Origin: JANQIO01 sp043513815
GTDB lineage: Bacteria; Pseudomonadota; Gammaproteobacteria; Pseudomonadales; Halieaceae
Assembly: GCA_043513815.1 (NCBI GenBank)
Contig: CP121313.1
Location: 3,224,001 to 3,288,000 of the forward strand
DNA: 64,000 nucleotides
Reading direction: 5' to 3'
Part shown: one piece after another, positions 10,601 through 17,883 of the stretch
Position numbering within the stretch: the first letter of the stretch is position 1
Layout: the number at the start of each line of letters is the position of its first letter
Notes under the pieces: generated by a model
What the model was told of the DNA's origin: nothing
What the model saw: only the letters and a program-made list of their open reading frames with translations
Database searches by the model: none
Made by a program: the position numbers and the translations under genes

Positions 10601-11251
10601 GGCCGAACCTGGGATATGACGGCTATGGGTGAAGGCTTCCGTAACACCATTTCCCTCAATGGAGCGAGCGGCACTCGCTTTGGCAATCTGCATTGGTCAT
10701 CGAACTTCGATGAAGTGCAGGACTTTGAAATTCAGATCGAACATCTGAATGGCGGCACCGGGCTCATTGAGGGACGAACGTTCATCGACGACATGTCCCC
10801 GCTCAACGTGACAACGAGCGGCCTGAGTGAAGACCTTGACGCGCTTGCAGCCTACGTCAACGGCTTAGGGAAAGACTCGGTTCAGCGCTCTCCCCACAGA
10901 ACGTATACGGGTGAGCTAACTGAATCGGCGGGGAGAGGACAGCAACTGTTTGAAGATCAGGGTTGTGCCACCTGCCACACTGGCGCGGCATTCAGGGACG
11001 GTCGTTCGCACGATGTGGGCACGCTTTCCTACACTTCAGGATCAAGGCTTGGGGGTGCGCTGGATGCTATCAGAACACCGACGCTGATCGAGCTTTGGGA
11101 TAGCGCGCCCTACTTACACGATGGCAGCGCAGCGACGCTGGGGGAGGTGCTCTCCACAGGCGACCACGCCGTCGATCTCAACGCTTCTCAGCGCGAGGAC
11201 CTGATCGAATTCCTGCTGTCCATTGACCGGGATATGTACATTGACGACTGA
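7646..11251 (+). CDS. Large exported protein with Ig-like and beta-propeller-like regions and two c-type hemes
   Basis: The 1201-residue product has a signal peptide (about residues 1-22, ending ARSA). Residues ~25-450 carry repeating strand motifs without a family I can name. Residues ~455-553 resemble a bacterial Ig-like (Big_5) domain with NTTYQVSVAGIRDFMGN, and a Pro/Glu linker follows near 557-578. Residues ~590-930 look like a surface beta-propeller of the YVTN/NHL kind. The C-terminus holds two CxxCH heme sites, C975-H979 and C1107-H1111. The second lies in a cytochrome-c-peroxidase-like region with RTPTLIELWDSAPYLHDGS. The AGGTGA site before the ATG and the 8-bp gap imply co-expression with the lipoprotein. 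Redox or electron-transfer activity at the cell surface is inferred. Confidence 0.75.
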   Translation: MNLSKYTIFVTSLLVAAVARSADYPPNIDYGNEGDFIVKRGVEFGRTAILAPIGPVLINFSEGPGSSGVAIDRIRNEDTAWDLSDLTNPTLIRSLTCPSCFPAQPINAHATVYRFDRDDQEAFMAFGGNNYLQYDPSGATSSDQLSRIDRNLYPEHGGVLFYSHMTSPHYMRNYWEYDFNPSGLYAIRDTGNPLNDTSGTGWLSDRENVSWLGTPIAAWDHLGLTGVTGFSASLGELLIVASDQQQAGIAIYDTSGYRQGQVPELLSIYNPVLTEPAGRWGLPSGHEVGIGGYWPEPYGANKMVWSTRWRTGVYPERSHPAMYVVDFTDPRNPRLSCELYFNQDQDDAFNSADGDASSDPNYVNFQDNYAYVDHFRVDIEACEAAYAGDGVISESEFSSIVYKFNDIENQCDTSQYFRPLGQVGVFGGYDFWETPDVNEQGMCFFVTQDEPDTNPPYVAGHRPLDGQTNYPRDGFIHIHVPETLRSETVVNAITLTDLNTGASVAYRHQLSHTGTIAVWPSQELAANTTYQVSVAGIRDFMGNTMTPYSFSFSTGDNVVPGPEPEPEPTPPPAPAPGPAPSFTGTAFYPETSSPLACEPEVEDGSVWVVNPDNNSIAIVDRGTDNATFDLSLALDREIKLGYEEPTSVTKIRGLFAVTYRKDDKVVFFDQSGSPLRALDTGHGSQPIASVTDGEFLYVALYGSGEIVKIDPANWDVSSRLSVGPYPRAMALHEGRLLVTRFISPENHGEVYDIDTSGNMSLDDTIIVNKVTVPDDIDHGSGVPNYLSSIVIDQNGFLAYVTAIKANTDRGLQRSGVALDDDNTVRPMIATIDLVAGQDLNANPDTREGTSDLDNGADPSSVTFLADPTIRVHTMRGNNLIVANNLEQNRTAQFNTGMAPTGSCSTLRTLYVKNFSERSITAIDVAGYMHDGTLNPASQSISTVTDEFLSADELNGLQQFYHSRMPEMGLEGYISCASCHTDGGHDGRTWDMTAMGEGFRNTISLNGASGTRFGNLHWSSNFDEVQDFEIQIEHLNGGTGLIEGRTFIDDMSPLNVTTSGLSEDLDALAAYVNGLGKDSVQRSPHRTYTGELTESAGRGQQLFEDQGCATCHTGAAFRDGRSHDVGTLSYTSGSRLGGALDAIRTPTLIELWDSAPYLHDGSAATLGEVLSTGDHAVDLNASQREDLIEFLLSIDRDMYIDD

Positions 11252-11474
11252 GCCTTTAAGGCACAGTTTGCTCGTGCTGTCCCGGCCCTTCGCCCTCTGG
11301 TGAACACCGATTGATGCATGTCGCCCTCTGTCGCCCTCACAGCGCGGCAAATGGGCTACTGGCCACGCCAACGGGCGGGCCGATAAAATTTCTGGTTACT
11401 GATCTCACACAATATTGGCGCGGCATCGCTGTGCGGAGCGATTCGCGACAGCACCGTTACATCAATTTGCCCGG

Positions 11475-11490
11475 CGTGAACTGGTTCACA
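11475..11490. promoter_or_regulatory. CRP-type palindrome (TGTGA-N6-TCACA, one mismatch)
   Basis: CGTGAACTGGTTCACA matches TGTGA-N6-TCACA at 9 of 10 fixed positions. It lies about 235 bp before the aminotransferase pseudogene and is the leftmost of a series across the EPS locus. No other signal was found in the 473-bp gap 11252-11724, apart from an A-rich run just before the pseudogene. Confidence 0.45.
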
Positions 11491-11724
11491 CAATGCCCTT
11501 GCGGAGGCAGAATCGGGTAGGCAGCCTGCGCCCAGCGCAATACCGTTGGGCCTAGCAATACCTCATGGTGATCATTCAGGTTATTGTGCCTTCCGCCCAA
11601 TGACCAGGCACCAGGCTTTTTTCATTTCACCCGAGCTTGCAAGCCGGTGCAAGCTGCGCAGCTACGTGTAGGGAGCTTAGCCCGAAGAAGCTAAAAAAAA
11701 ATTGAAAATCAAAGTGTTACGGAC

Positions 11725-12774
11725 TTGACCGATGTCTTTCAGGCAGCTGTCGAAACGGTCGTCAGTGAAGACATTTATATCATGCAGCCCTCAGTGCCTG
11801 CGCTGGAAGACTTTGTATCAAGACTCCCGGATATCTGGCGCAGCAGGCAACTGGCCAACCGCGGCCCTGTATTGCGCGACTTGGAATCCGAGCTGGCTCG
11901 CTATCTCGATGTGCCCTATGTCACAGTCGTCGCGAACGCGACCGTCGGCTTGATGTTGGCCCTGAGACATCTCTCAGTGCATCGTGAGGTGGTGACAACT
12001 TCCTATTCATACCATGCAACAGCACACGCAGCACGCTGGAATGGTGCAGATCTGGTGTTCGCTGTCGTTGACCCGGAAAACCTCAACATCGACCCGGGGA
12101 GTGTCGAACGCGGCATCACTGAGCGCACCCAGGCGATACTCGCGGTTCACTGCTACGGCACGCCCTGTGATACCGAGGCCCTGCAGGATATCGCCGTCAT
12201 CAGCAAGCACGCGACCAAAGTGTTCAACACGCTGGAGGGTGGCGCGATTATCTCGCATGATGCTGAGACGAAGGCAGCGATAGACAGCCTCGCCAATTAT
12301 GGCCTTTCCGAAGATGATTCACAGATGAACCTGGGTTTCAACGCAAAAATGGGTGAGCTCAATGCGGCATTCGGATTAGCGCTGCTGCCAGAGGTTGATG
12401 ATCATATCGCGGCGCGTCGCAGAGTTGCAGATCGCTACCGGGACGAGCTTCAAGAGGCTGCGGGGCTCCGGATTGTCTGCGATGTCTTCAGTAGCGATCA
12501 TAACTATTACGCGTTTCCACTCATCATTGAGCCGTAGTACGCCCTGACACGCGACGAGTTGCATACTCGCATGCAGCAGGCAGGCATCCATACCAAGCGT
12601 TACTTTCATCGCTTGATCTCTGAGATGCCTCTGTTTCGCGATATGGCGGGGGCACACCCAGACAATCTGCCAAATGCTCACGCCGCGGCAAGTCAGGTGC
12701 TCTGCTCACCCATTTACCCGGATCTTGCAAGCGCCGACCAGTCGCGAGTCATCAATATCCTGCGCCACGGCTAA
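11725..12774 (+). pseudogene. DegT/DnrJ/EryC1-family sugar aminotransferase, inactivated
   Basis: The frame encodes a PLP-dependent aminotransferase of the type that makes amino sugars for polysaccharides (QPSVPALEDF near the start, ANATVGLMLALRHL, HATKVFNTLEGGAI with the PLP lysine). Two lesions are seen. First, the text runs from LQDIAVISK straight into HATKVFN, so the ~35 residues that normally hold the conserved Asp-Ala-Ala-His stacking and PLP-contact region are missing without a frame change. Second, a TAG at 12536-12538 interrupts the frame, and the remaining C-terminus (RDELHTRMQQAGIHTKRYF) continues in the same frame to TAA at 12772. The start is uncertain; 11725 is the first ATG. 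The family assignment is firm and loss of function is very likely. Confidence 0.82.
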
Positions 12775-12879
12775 AGCCCTTTGCTGAGCGTCAACTCAAT
12801 GAGCGACCCAGAGACCAGTGGTTCATCTCGAACACACGATCCTGGCTCGACACGGACAACCAGGAATGTCCAGGTAGCG

Positions 12880-14106
12880 ATGGACACTAGAGAACTCATC
12901 CTGTTACCCGTGCTGAAGGCGAACACAGGGTCCAACGGGGGCTTTGTGATGACCCGGAAATACATGGATGGTGCGGCACAGTATGCGCGCTTCTGGCCCG
13001 GACCCGTGACATCCCTGGTGATCGCGTCACCCACCGCAACAACAGATCTGGACCATGTCGAAGTGCTCCCAGGGAGTGAAGCCACAGGCATGGAGGCACG
13101 CCCCATTAGCTCGCAGGAATTTAAAGCTCGCATCAGGGATGCCGCGGCGGTTCTGGCATTCCTCTCGGGTTACGAGGAGGAGACTGCCAGAGCGTGCAGG
13201 AACCTGGGTATCCCTTTCTTCTGCGTAAGCGGGTCAACGCCCCTCAGCGAACGTCAGGTTGTGGACGCGAATACCAGAAACGTACTGCTACGCTGGCGTC
13301 GCAAACTCTGGTTGTACTTCGAGGAACGCGCCCGCCAGCGTATCTTGCCGGGACTCGCGGGGCTGCAGTGCAGCGGAACACCGACTTTTGAACTGTATAA
13401 GGAGGCACAGCCAAACTCTCTGCTGTTTTTTGACAACAGGGTGCGAGAAAAGGACGTCATCGCAGAGGACGCACTGGAATCGCAATTGAATACGCTGGCT
13501 GAGGCACGCCCTTTCGGCCTTATCTTCGGGGGGCGCCATATCGCGATGAAGGGCGTGCTTGATCTACCGATGATCGCGAAGGAACTGGACGCGTTGAGCG
13601 TTGATTTCCAACTCGATATCTATGGAGACGGCCCGCTGCGACCCACTCTGGCTGAACGCAGTACTGAATTTGGACTTTCTGAGAGAGTCAGACTTCACGG
13701 AGCACTCGACTTTCTGAGCGGGTGGATTCCCTCTCTGAAAAGCGGCGCGGATCTGTTTGCTTGCCCGCACCCCCAGGGAGACCCCTCGAGCACTTATCCG
13801 GAAGTGATGTCGTGCGGCCTACCAATCGTGGGTTATAACAACGACGCCTTTGTCGGTATCGTGAAGCACTCGAACGCCGGCTGGCTAGCGCCCATCGGCA
13901 ATCCCGCTGCTCTCGCCAAGCTGATTGCAGACATCGATAAGGATCGAGCACAACCAATTCAAAGTTCAAGAAGCGCACGCGAGTTCGCGCAAAGACACAC
14001 GTTCGAGACGACATTTGGCAAGCGCACGCGACACTTGATTGAAAGCAGGCGTCTGTCCAACGATCTCAAGTCCAAGGCCATTGAAAAGATCGAAAGCGAG
14101 CTATAG
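12880..14106 (+). CDS. Glycosyltransferase, GT4-like (GT-B fold)
   Basis: About 408 residues are encoded from the ATG at 12880 (MDTRELILLPVLKANTG). The frame stays open upstream to a TTG at 12781 and an ATG at 12799, but that extension looks unlike the family. The C-terminal Rossmann half is clear: GLIFGGRHIAMKGVLDL, then DIYGDGPLRPTL, ERVRLHGALDFLSGW, and the nucleotide-sugar site PSSTYPEVMSCGLPIVGY, in which the Glu of the EX7E-like motif is visible. The N-terminal half is divergent. It transfers a sugar from a nucleotide donor to the growing EPS repeat on the inner face of the membrane. It follows the broken aminotransferase, which suggests that an original amino-sugar branch may now be altered. 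Confidence 0.75.
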   Translation: MDTRELILLPVLKANTGSNGGFVMTRKYMDGAAQYARFWPGPVTSLVIASPTATTDLDHVEVLPGSEATGMEARPISSQEFKARIRDAAAVLAFLSGYEEETARACRNLGIPFFCVSGSTPLSERQVVDANTRNVLLRWRRKLWLYFEERARQRILPGLAGLQCSGTPTFELYKEAQPNSLLFFDNRVREKDVIAEDALESQLNTLAEARPFGLIFGGRHIAMKGVLDLPMIAKELDALSVDFQLDIYGDGPLRPTLAERSTEFGLSERVRLHGALDFLSGWIPSLKSGADLFACPHPQGDPSSTYPEVMSCGLPIVGYNNDAFVGIVKHSNAGWLAPIGNPAALAKLIADIDKDRAQPIQSSRSAREFAQRHTFETTFGKRTRHLIESRRLSNDLKSKAIEKIESEL

Positions 14107-14181
14107 GATGACGAAAGTGCTCAGCGCCCAGAATCGTGAAGGATGCGCGCTTACCGTGAGACTCATTGATGTACCTGCACC

Positions 14182-14197
14182 TGTGATGTGCATCACA
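14182..14197. promoter_or_regulatory. Perfect CRP-type palindrome
   Basis: TGTGATGTGCATCACA is a perfect TGTGA-N6-TCACA palindrome in the 185-bp gap before the 2OG oxygenase, about 95 bp upstream of its ATG. The spacing fits a class I or II CRP-family activator site. Confidence 0.55.
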
Positions 14198-14291
14198 TTC
14201 CCACTCTTACACTCGTAGTACTATCGACGCAGAAGGGCGCAACGACCGCGCATCACGGTCAACACTCGACAGTTAGATTGGAGCCTTTGCC

Positions 14292-15113
14292 ATGACGCCT
14301 ATTGCCGAGCAGGATTGGGAACAGTTGGGCATCGCCTTTCGCAGCGCCGAGCCCTTCCCATCAATTTGTATCGATGGCTTCCTGGAGCCGGAGTTTGCTG
14401 ATGAGGTGGCCGCCAGCTATCCAGACTATTACGCTGCCCAGGAAATCGGCCGCGAATTTGCCACTGTCAATGAAAAGCGCAAGATCCAGATTACTGAACC
14501 CCGTGATTTTCCGAATCCGGTATCCCGTTTAGCAGACGCGTTATCCTCGAGCGAATTCCTGAAGAGGCTCGAGGCAATGACCGGCATCAACAACCTGGTT
14601 TGGGATCCTGACTTTTCCGGCGGAGGAATGCACCTGACCGCGTCAACGGGCATTCTGGATGTCCACGTAGACTTCAATTATGAAGAAAAGCTATCACTAT
14701 ACCGGCGGCTGAACATACTCATCTACCTCAACCCCGAGTGGAAACCTGAATGGGGTGGCGCTGTTGAACTGTGGGACCGTGAGGTGAAGAACTGCGTTCA
14801 CTCCTTTGAACCCATACACAATCGATGCGTCATTTTTGAAACCAGTGATTATAGTTATCACGGTGTCACCGCGGTAAAAACGCCAGGGACGATCTCCAGA
14901 GACTCCTTTGCCGTCTACTATTACACCGAGGATTCAGGTGAGAATGATGGTCGCTTTCACGGAGGGAAGCACTCGACCATTTTCCGGGCTCGCCCAGACG
15001 AGCAAATGAAGAAATACTGGTCAATGCCGCTCAATAGTGTTCAGCAGGCCGCTAGTAAGCAAAACCGACGGCTGCGAAAGGCAATCAAGAAAATGATTGG
15101 TCGAGAAACCTAG
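14292..15113 (+). CDS. 2-oxoglutarate/Fe(II)-dependent oxygenase (prolyl-4-hydroxylase-like)
   Basis: The product is 273 residues. The jelly-roll core shows H125-x-D127 (LDVHVDF), distal H190 (YSYHGVT) and R203 (ISRDSFAVYYY), the full Fe(II)- and 2-oxoglutarate-binding set of the PKHD/P4H superfamily. The strand LNILIYLNPEW and the following WGGAVELWD are typical of the group that occurs in capsule and LPS loci. It likely hydroxylates a sugar, an acyl substituent or a surface protein; the substrate cannot be read. A GGAG site precedes the ATG, and the CRP-type palindrome at 14182 lies upstream. The acetyltransferase follows 39 bp later, suggesting a two-gene decoration unit. Confidence 0.82.
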   Translation: MTPIAEQDWEQLGIAFRSAEPFPSICIDGFLEPEFADEVAASYPDYYAAQEIGREFATVNEKRKIQITEPRDFPNPVSRLADALSSSEFLKRLEAMTGINNLVWDPDFSGGGMHLTASTGILDVHVDFNYEEKLSLYRRLNILIYLNPEWKPEWGGAVELWDREVKNCVHSFEPIHNRCVIFETSDYSYHGVTAVKTPGTISRDSFAVYYYTEDSGENDGRFHGGKHSTIFRARPDEQMKKYWSMPLNSVQQAASKQNRRLRKAIKKMIGRET

Positions 15114-15152
15114 CCCCTCCACTGCTGGTTTGCATGGTGATTTGAGAGATCT

Positions 15153-15722
15153 ATGGAGTTCGATAATTCAGAGGTTTCGTCGGATGAACCCGATTGGTCC
15201 CGGGAAGCAAAGGGGTGGGCCGAATGGGCACCCTCCAAGTCACTCCTTGCCAGCATTCGCGGTTGGCAGCACTATAAAACCAAGCGCGGGATCGTAGGCC
15301 TGATACTGTCGAAATGGTTCGTTGTTTGTCACAGATTCTGGTCTGTGGTTACAGGTGCTGACATACCAATTAATACTCGCATCGGTGGCGGTCTGGTGTT
15401 ACCGCACCCAAATGGAGTGGTTGTTCATGCTGACGCCGTGATAGGACCAAACTGCCTCCTCTTCCAGCAAGTGACGCTTGGCACTCGGGCCGGGACCCAA
15501 CCGCCAGAACTCAAGGGACATGTCGATGTCGGAGCGGGTGCAAAAATTCTGGGTGACTTGACTGTCGGAGAGCATGCCAATATCGGAGCAAATGCTGTCG
15601 TTCTAGCAGACGTTCCTGCTCGTCACGTTGCCGTTGGTATACCAGCCGTCAATAGGCCTATTCCTCCAAAGCTCGCAGGCCAGCGAAGAAATACGGTAAC
15701 TCCATCCCAGGCTAATCGTTGA
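15153..15722 (+). CDS. Hexapeptide-repeat O-acetyltransferase (CysE-like)
   Basis: The product is 189 residues. The left-handed beta-helix repeats are visible from about residue 70: IPINTRIGGGLVLPHPNGVVVHADAVIG, FQQVTLGTR, VGAGAKILGDLTVG, IGANAVVLADVP, ending in the usual VGIPAV loop. The His in VVVHADA corresponds to the catalytic His of serine O-acetyltransferases, but the N-terminal helical domain of CysE is short. Family members in polysaccharide loci acetylate sugars with acetyl-CoA, which fits this place. It lies just after the oxygenase on the same strand. Confidence 0.8.
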   Translation: MEFDNSEVSSDEPDWSREAKGWAEWAPSKSLLASIRGWQHYKTKRGIVGLILSKWFVVCHRFWSVVTGADIPINTRIGGGLVLPHPNGVVVHADAVIGPNCLLFQQVTLGTRAGTQPPELKGHVDVGAGAKILGDLTVGEHANIGANAVVLADVPARHVAVGIPAVNRPIPPKLAGQRRNTVTPSQANR

Positions 15723-15910
15723 TCCAAAAAAGCTCGTGAAGTACCGGCAGATCGTTTCGTCATTTACCGCACACAAGCCGCCGGCATCCTACTCACTAAG
15801 CCTAAACTTGGATTCTTACTGGAGGTGGGAACCCTACGGGGAGAAGGTCGGAAAGTAGCTATCGCCATCTTTATAGTGTCGGAAGCCTCTGAGTGTTGCC
15901 TGGGCTGTTT

Positions 15911-15926
15911 TGTGAACCAGCTTACA
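15911..15926. promoter_or_regulatory. CRP-type palindrome (one mismatch) upstream of a LSNRSSI gene
   Basis: TGTGAACCAGCTTACA matches 9 of 10 fixed positions of TGTGA-N6-TCACA. It is followed after 26 bp by a conserved hairpin element (15953-15976). The same arrangement recurs upstream of the paralogous gene at 60562-60930. Confidence 0.5.
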
Positions 15927-15952
15927 CATTGCAGTGCTAGGATCAATCACGA

Positions 15953-15976
15953 TAGCCCGATAGGGCTATTGCTGGT
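15953..15976 (+). promoter_or_regulatory. Conserved hairpin plus ATTGCTGGT element (copy A)
   Basis: The element is TAGCCC, a 4-base loop, GGGC, one base, then ATTGCTGGT; here the stem is extended to a perfect 7-bp inverted repeat (15952-15969). An element with the same fixed bases lies at 61050-61073 at the same distance from a CRP-type site. It could be an operator, promoter core or leader structure of the small exported-protein genes. Confidence 0.5.
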
Positions 15977-16075
15977 CTTCAAGTCCTTAACTACTCTGCG
16001 TATGAATCAAGGAAGAGTGACCTCCCTGTAAGCAGGGATCACAGTGGTATTCGTAGGGCAGGATTGGTGATTAGT

Positions 16076-16408
16076 ATGTATGGAGCCAGAAGATCGATTT
16101 TGGCCGCAGTGGCGGTGTGGTTGATGTTCATCCCACTGTCGAGCCTGGCCGCTTTATCGATGAACGAACAGAGTGTGAGTCGCGGGGTGATTGCCGGGGA
16201 GCCTCGGGTTTCTTCGGCGATTCTGGTAAAAACCGGTGTCGATGAGAGGGGGCCGCTGTCTGCATCATTGCGTCCGCCGACTAGCACTTTGAGTGCTGAT
16301 GATCGAGCACCTCGGACAGTAGTTGCGATGTCAGGGCAAGAGAGCGCGCTGTTATTGCTGACTGCTCTTGTGGGCTTTGTGTTGCTGTCGAACAGGTCGT
16401 CAATCTGA
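16076..16408 (+). CDS. Small exported protein with C-terminal LSNRSSI tail (copy A)
   Basis: The product is 110 residues from the ATG at 16076 (TTG/GTG codons upstream are less likely). An N-terminal signal or anchor (ILAAVAVWLMFIPLSSLAA) is followed by ~60 polar residues and a C-terminal hydrophobic helix ending LVGFVLLSNRSSI. The last 12 residues are almost identical to those of the protein at 60562-60930, though the middles differ. The layout (signal, short passenger, hydrophobic helix, basic end) resembles exosortase substrates, but no VPLPA or PEP box precedes the helix. It lies just upstream of the VPLPA-CTERM-like gene. I do not recognise a family. Confidence 0.6.
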   Translation: MYGARRSILAAVAVWLMFIPLSSLAALSMNEQSVSRGVIAGEPRVSSAILVKTGVDERGPLSASLRPPTSTLSADDRAPRTVVAMSGQESALLLLTALVGFVLLSNRSSI

Positions 16409-16449
16409 GTGCTGAGTGAACATGCACCCCGGTTAAGCACAGGTAAACC

Positions 16450-16490
16450 AGGGCGTGTGGGGTTGGCTCAAAGAATGAGGCGCACGCCCT
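16450..16490 (+). promoter_or_regulatory. Inverted repeat between the two small exported-protein genes
   Basis: AGGGCGTGTG at 16450-16459 pairs with CGCACGCCCT at 16481-16490 (one mismatch) around a 21-base loop. There is no T-run after it, so a processing or attenuation structure is as likely as a terminator. It sits about 60 bp before the ATG of the next gene. Confidence 0.3.
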
Positions 16491-16548
16491 CAAAGCGATT
16501 CGAGAGCAGTGATTTTGCGCAGAGTATTAAGAAGGGGTTGATAGCGAT

Positions 16549-17082
16549 ATGAAGGCACTCTACACAGCGCTAGTACTGGCGATACTGGCTACGCCTGGTT
16601 GGGCAGCCACAGTCTATCCGGAAAGCTACCTGACGGTACCCATTGATGGCGGATGGGTCGGCGGTAGCGGTCGTGTCGGAGAAGATGGCTTTGACGACTG
16701 GGCTCTGGAATTGTCACCTGATGGGCAGGATGCACAGTTGACGTCGATCGCAGTGGAGTTCAATTACCGCAGTGGCGCTTTGGAGATGTTTTCCCGAGAG
16801 GAGGGTTCGGCAGATAGCGACGGCTGGCTGTCACAGGGCGCGGTGGCATATGACCGCAGGGGCGGCTTGCAAGAGGCCTCACTGACGTTCCTGGCACTGG
16901 ACGCTTTTGATTACGTTCTGCGTATTTCCAGTCGCGCGGGTCGAACAGGTGCAGCCTATACCTTTGGTGTTGCAGCAGTCTCTCCGGTTCCGATCCCTGC
17001 CGCCGCATGGCTGTTTGCAAGTGCGCTGGCAGGCGGCATCTTCATGTCAAGGCGAAACAGCAAAGCCGAAAACAGCGTGTGA
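16549..17082 (+). CDS. VPLPA-CTERM-like exosortase substrate (small exported protein)
   Basis: The product is 177 residues: a signal peptide (MKALYTALVLAILATPGWA), a ~120-residue beta-rich passenger, then VSPVPIPAAAWLFASALAGG, a short hydrophobic helix and the basic end SRRNSK. The VPIPAAAWLF box is a close match to the VPLPA-CTERM sorting signal recognised by exosortase XrtD, which is encoded at 54523-56100. The protein would be cleaved and anchored or released at the cell surface, probably with the polysaccharide. It is the only clear target with this box in the window. A strong terminator follows. The passenger has no family I recognise. Confidence 0.78.
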   Translation: MKALYTALVLAILATPGWAATVYPESYLTVPIDGGWVGGSGRVGEDGFDDWALELSPDGQDAQLTSIAVEFNYRSGALEMFSREEGSADSDGWLSQGAVAYDRRGGLQEASLTFLALDAFDYVLRISSRAGRTGAAYTFGVAAVSPVPIPAAAWLFASALAGGIFMSRRNSKAENSV

Positions 17083-17114
17083 GACCTACATTACATGTGA
17101 CTCTGGAACGAGAC

Positions 17115-17142
17115 AAAGCGAGGCCTCTGCCTCGCTTTTTTT
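17115..17142 (+). terminator. Rho-independent terminator
   Basis: AAAGCGAGGC and GCCTCGCTTT form a 10-bp stem around CTCT, followed by a run of T. It lies 33 bp after the VPLPA-CTERM-like gene and isolates it from the export operon that starts at 17250. Confidence 0.85.
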
Positions 17143-17249
17143 GTGGCCGAAAAAGACCAGATGTGGGCAACAGCTCACACTTCCGGTGATATCGTGAGAA
17201 CCTCTATTGACCCTGCAGGTGCTTATTCAATAACCTGAAGGAAAACAGC

Positions 17250-17816
17250 ATGTTCGGGGAAAGATCGATGAACCTCAAGCGGCGTCTAGCAACGATGTTG
17301 CTGTGTCTATGGCCACCACTGGCCGTTGCTGAATCGGCTTACACGTTGAAGGAAGGCGACACGCTGAACATTTCCGTTTGGCGTGAAGAGGACCTCTCAA
17401 GGAATATTCTGGTGCTGCCCGATGGCAGTATCAGTTTCCCCCTGGTAGGTAATCTGCAGGCTGGCGGATTAACGGCACCAGAGTTGCGTGAGAAGCTCAC
17501 CGAGGGCATCTCGAACTATATCCCCGATGCAACGGTATCGGTTGTTGTTGCAGCCACGGAAGGCAACCGCGTCTATGTGCTGGGCAATGTCGCAGAGCCC
17601 GGTTCCTTCATATTGAAGTCGCCACTCAACGTCATGCAAGCATTGAGCCTTGCGGGAGGTTTGACGACTTTCGCAGATAAGAACGATATTTTGATCATCC
17701 GTGATTCTGGCGGTGCACAATCCCGGTTGCCGGTGCGTTACAACGATATCGTTTCCGGCAAGAGTTTGCAGACCAATCTGCGCTTGATCGCAGGAGACAC
17801 AGTACTTGTGCCTTGA
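17250..17816 (+). CDS. Polysaccharide export protein, Wza-like (Poly_export/SLBB)
   Basis: The product is 188 residues with a signal peptide ending LAVAES. YTLKEGDTLNISVWREEDLS and VLPDGSISFPLVGNLQAGGLT are the Poly_export motif, and VYVLGNVAEPGSFILKSPLNVMQALSLAGGLT is the SLBB domain. It is half the size of E. coli Wza and lacks the C-terminal membrane helix, as in the short exporters of exosortase-linked EPS systems. It forms the periplasmic or outer-membrane channel for the polymer. AAGGA lies before the ATG at 17250, and a second in-frame ATG at 17268 also has GGGGAAAG before it, so the start is ambiguous by six codons. The barrel protein, chain-length regulator and ATPase follow on the same strand. 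Confidence 0.88.
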   Translation: MFGERSMNLKRRLATMLLCLWPPLAVAESAYTLKEGDTLNISVWREEDLSRNILVLPDGSISFPLVGNLQAGGLTAPELREKLTEGISNYIPDATVSVVVAATEGNRVYVLGNVAEPGSFILKSPLNVMQALSLAGGLTTFADKNDILIIRDSGGAQSRLPVRYNDIVSGKSLQTNLRLIAGDTVLVP

Positions 17817-17883
17817 CCGTCGCATAGGGGTTGCGAATGACGACGCGTGGCGACTTCGACGCAGTACGGCGAGTGCAAAGAGT

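Noticed and set aside
17164..17179. TGGGCAACAGCTCACA as a CRP-type site before the export operon
   Set aside because: One half-site has two mismatches; too weak to list as a feature.
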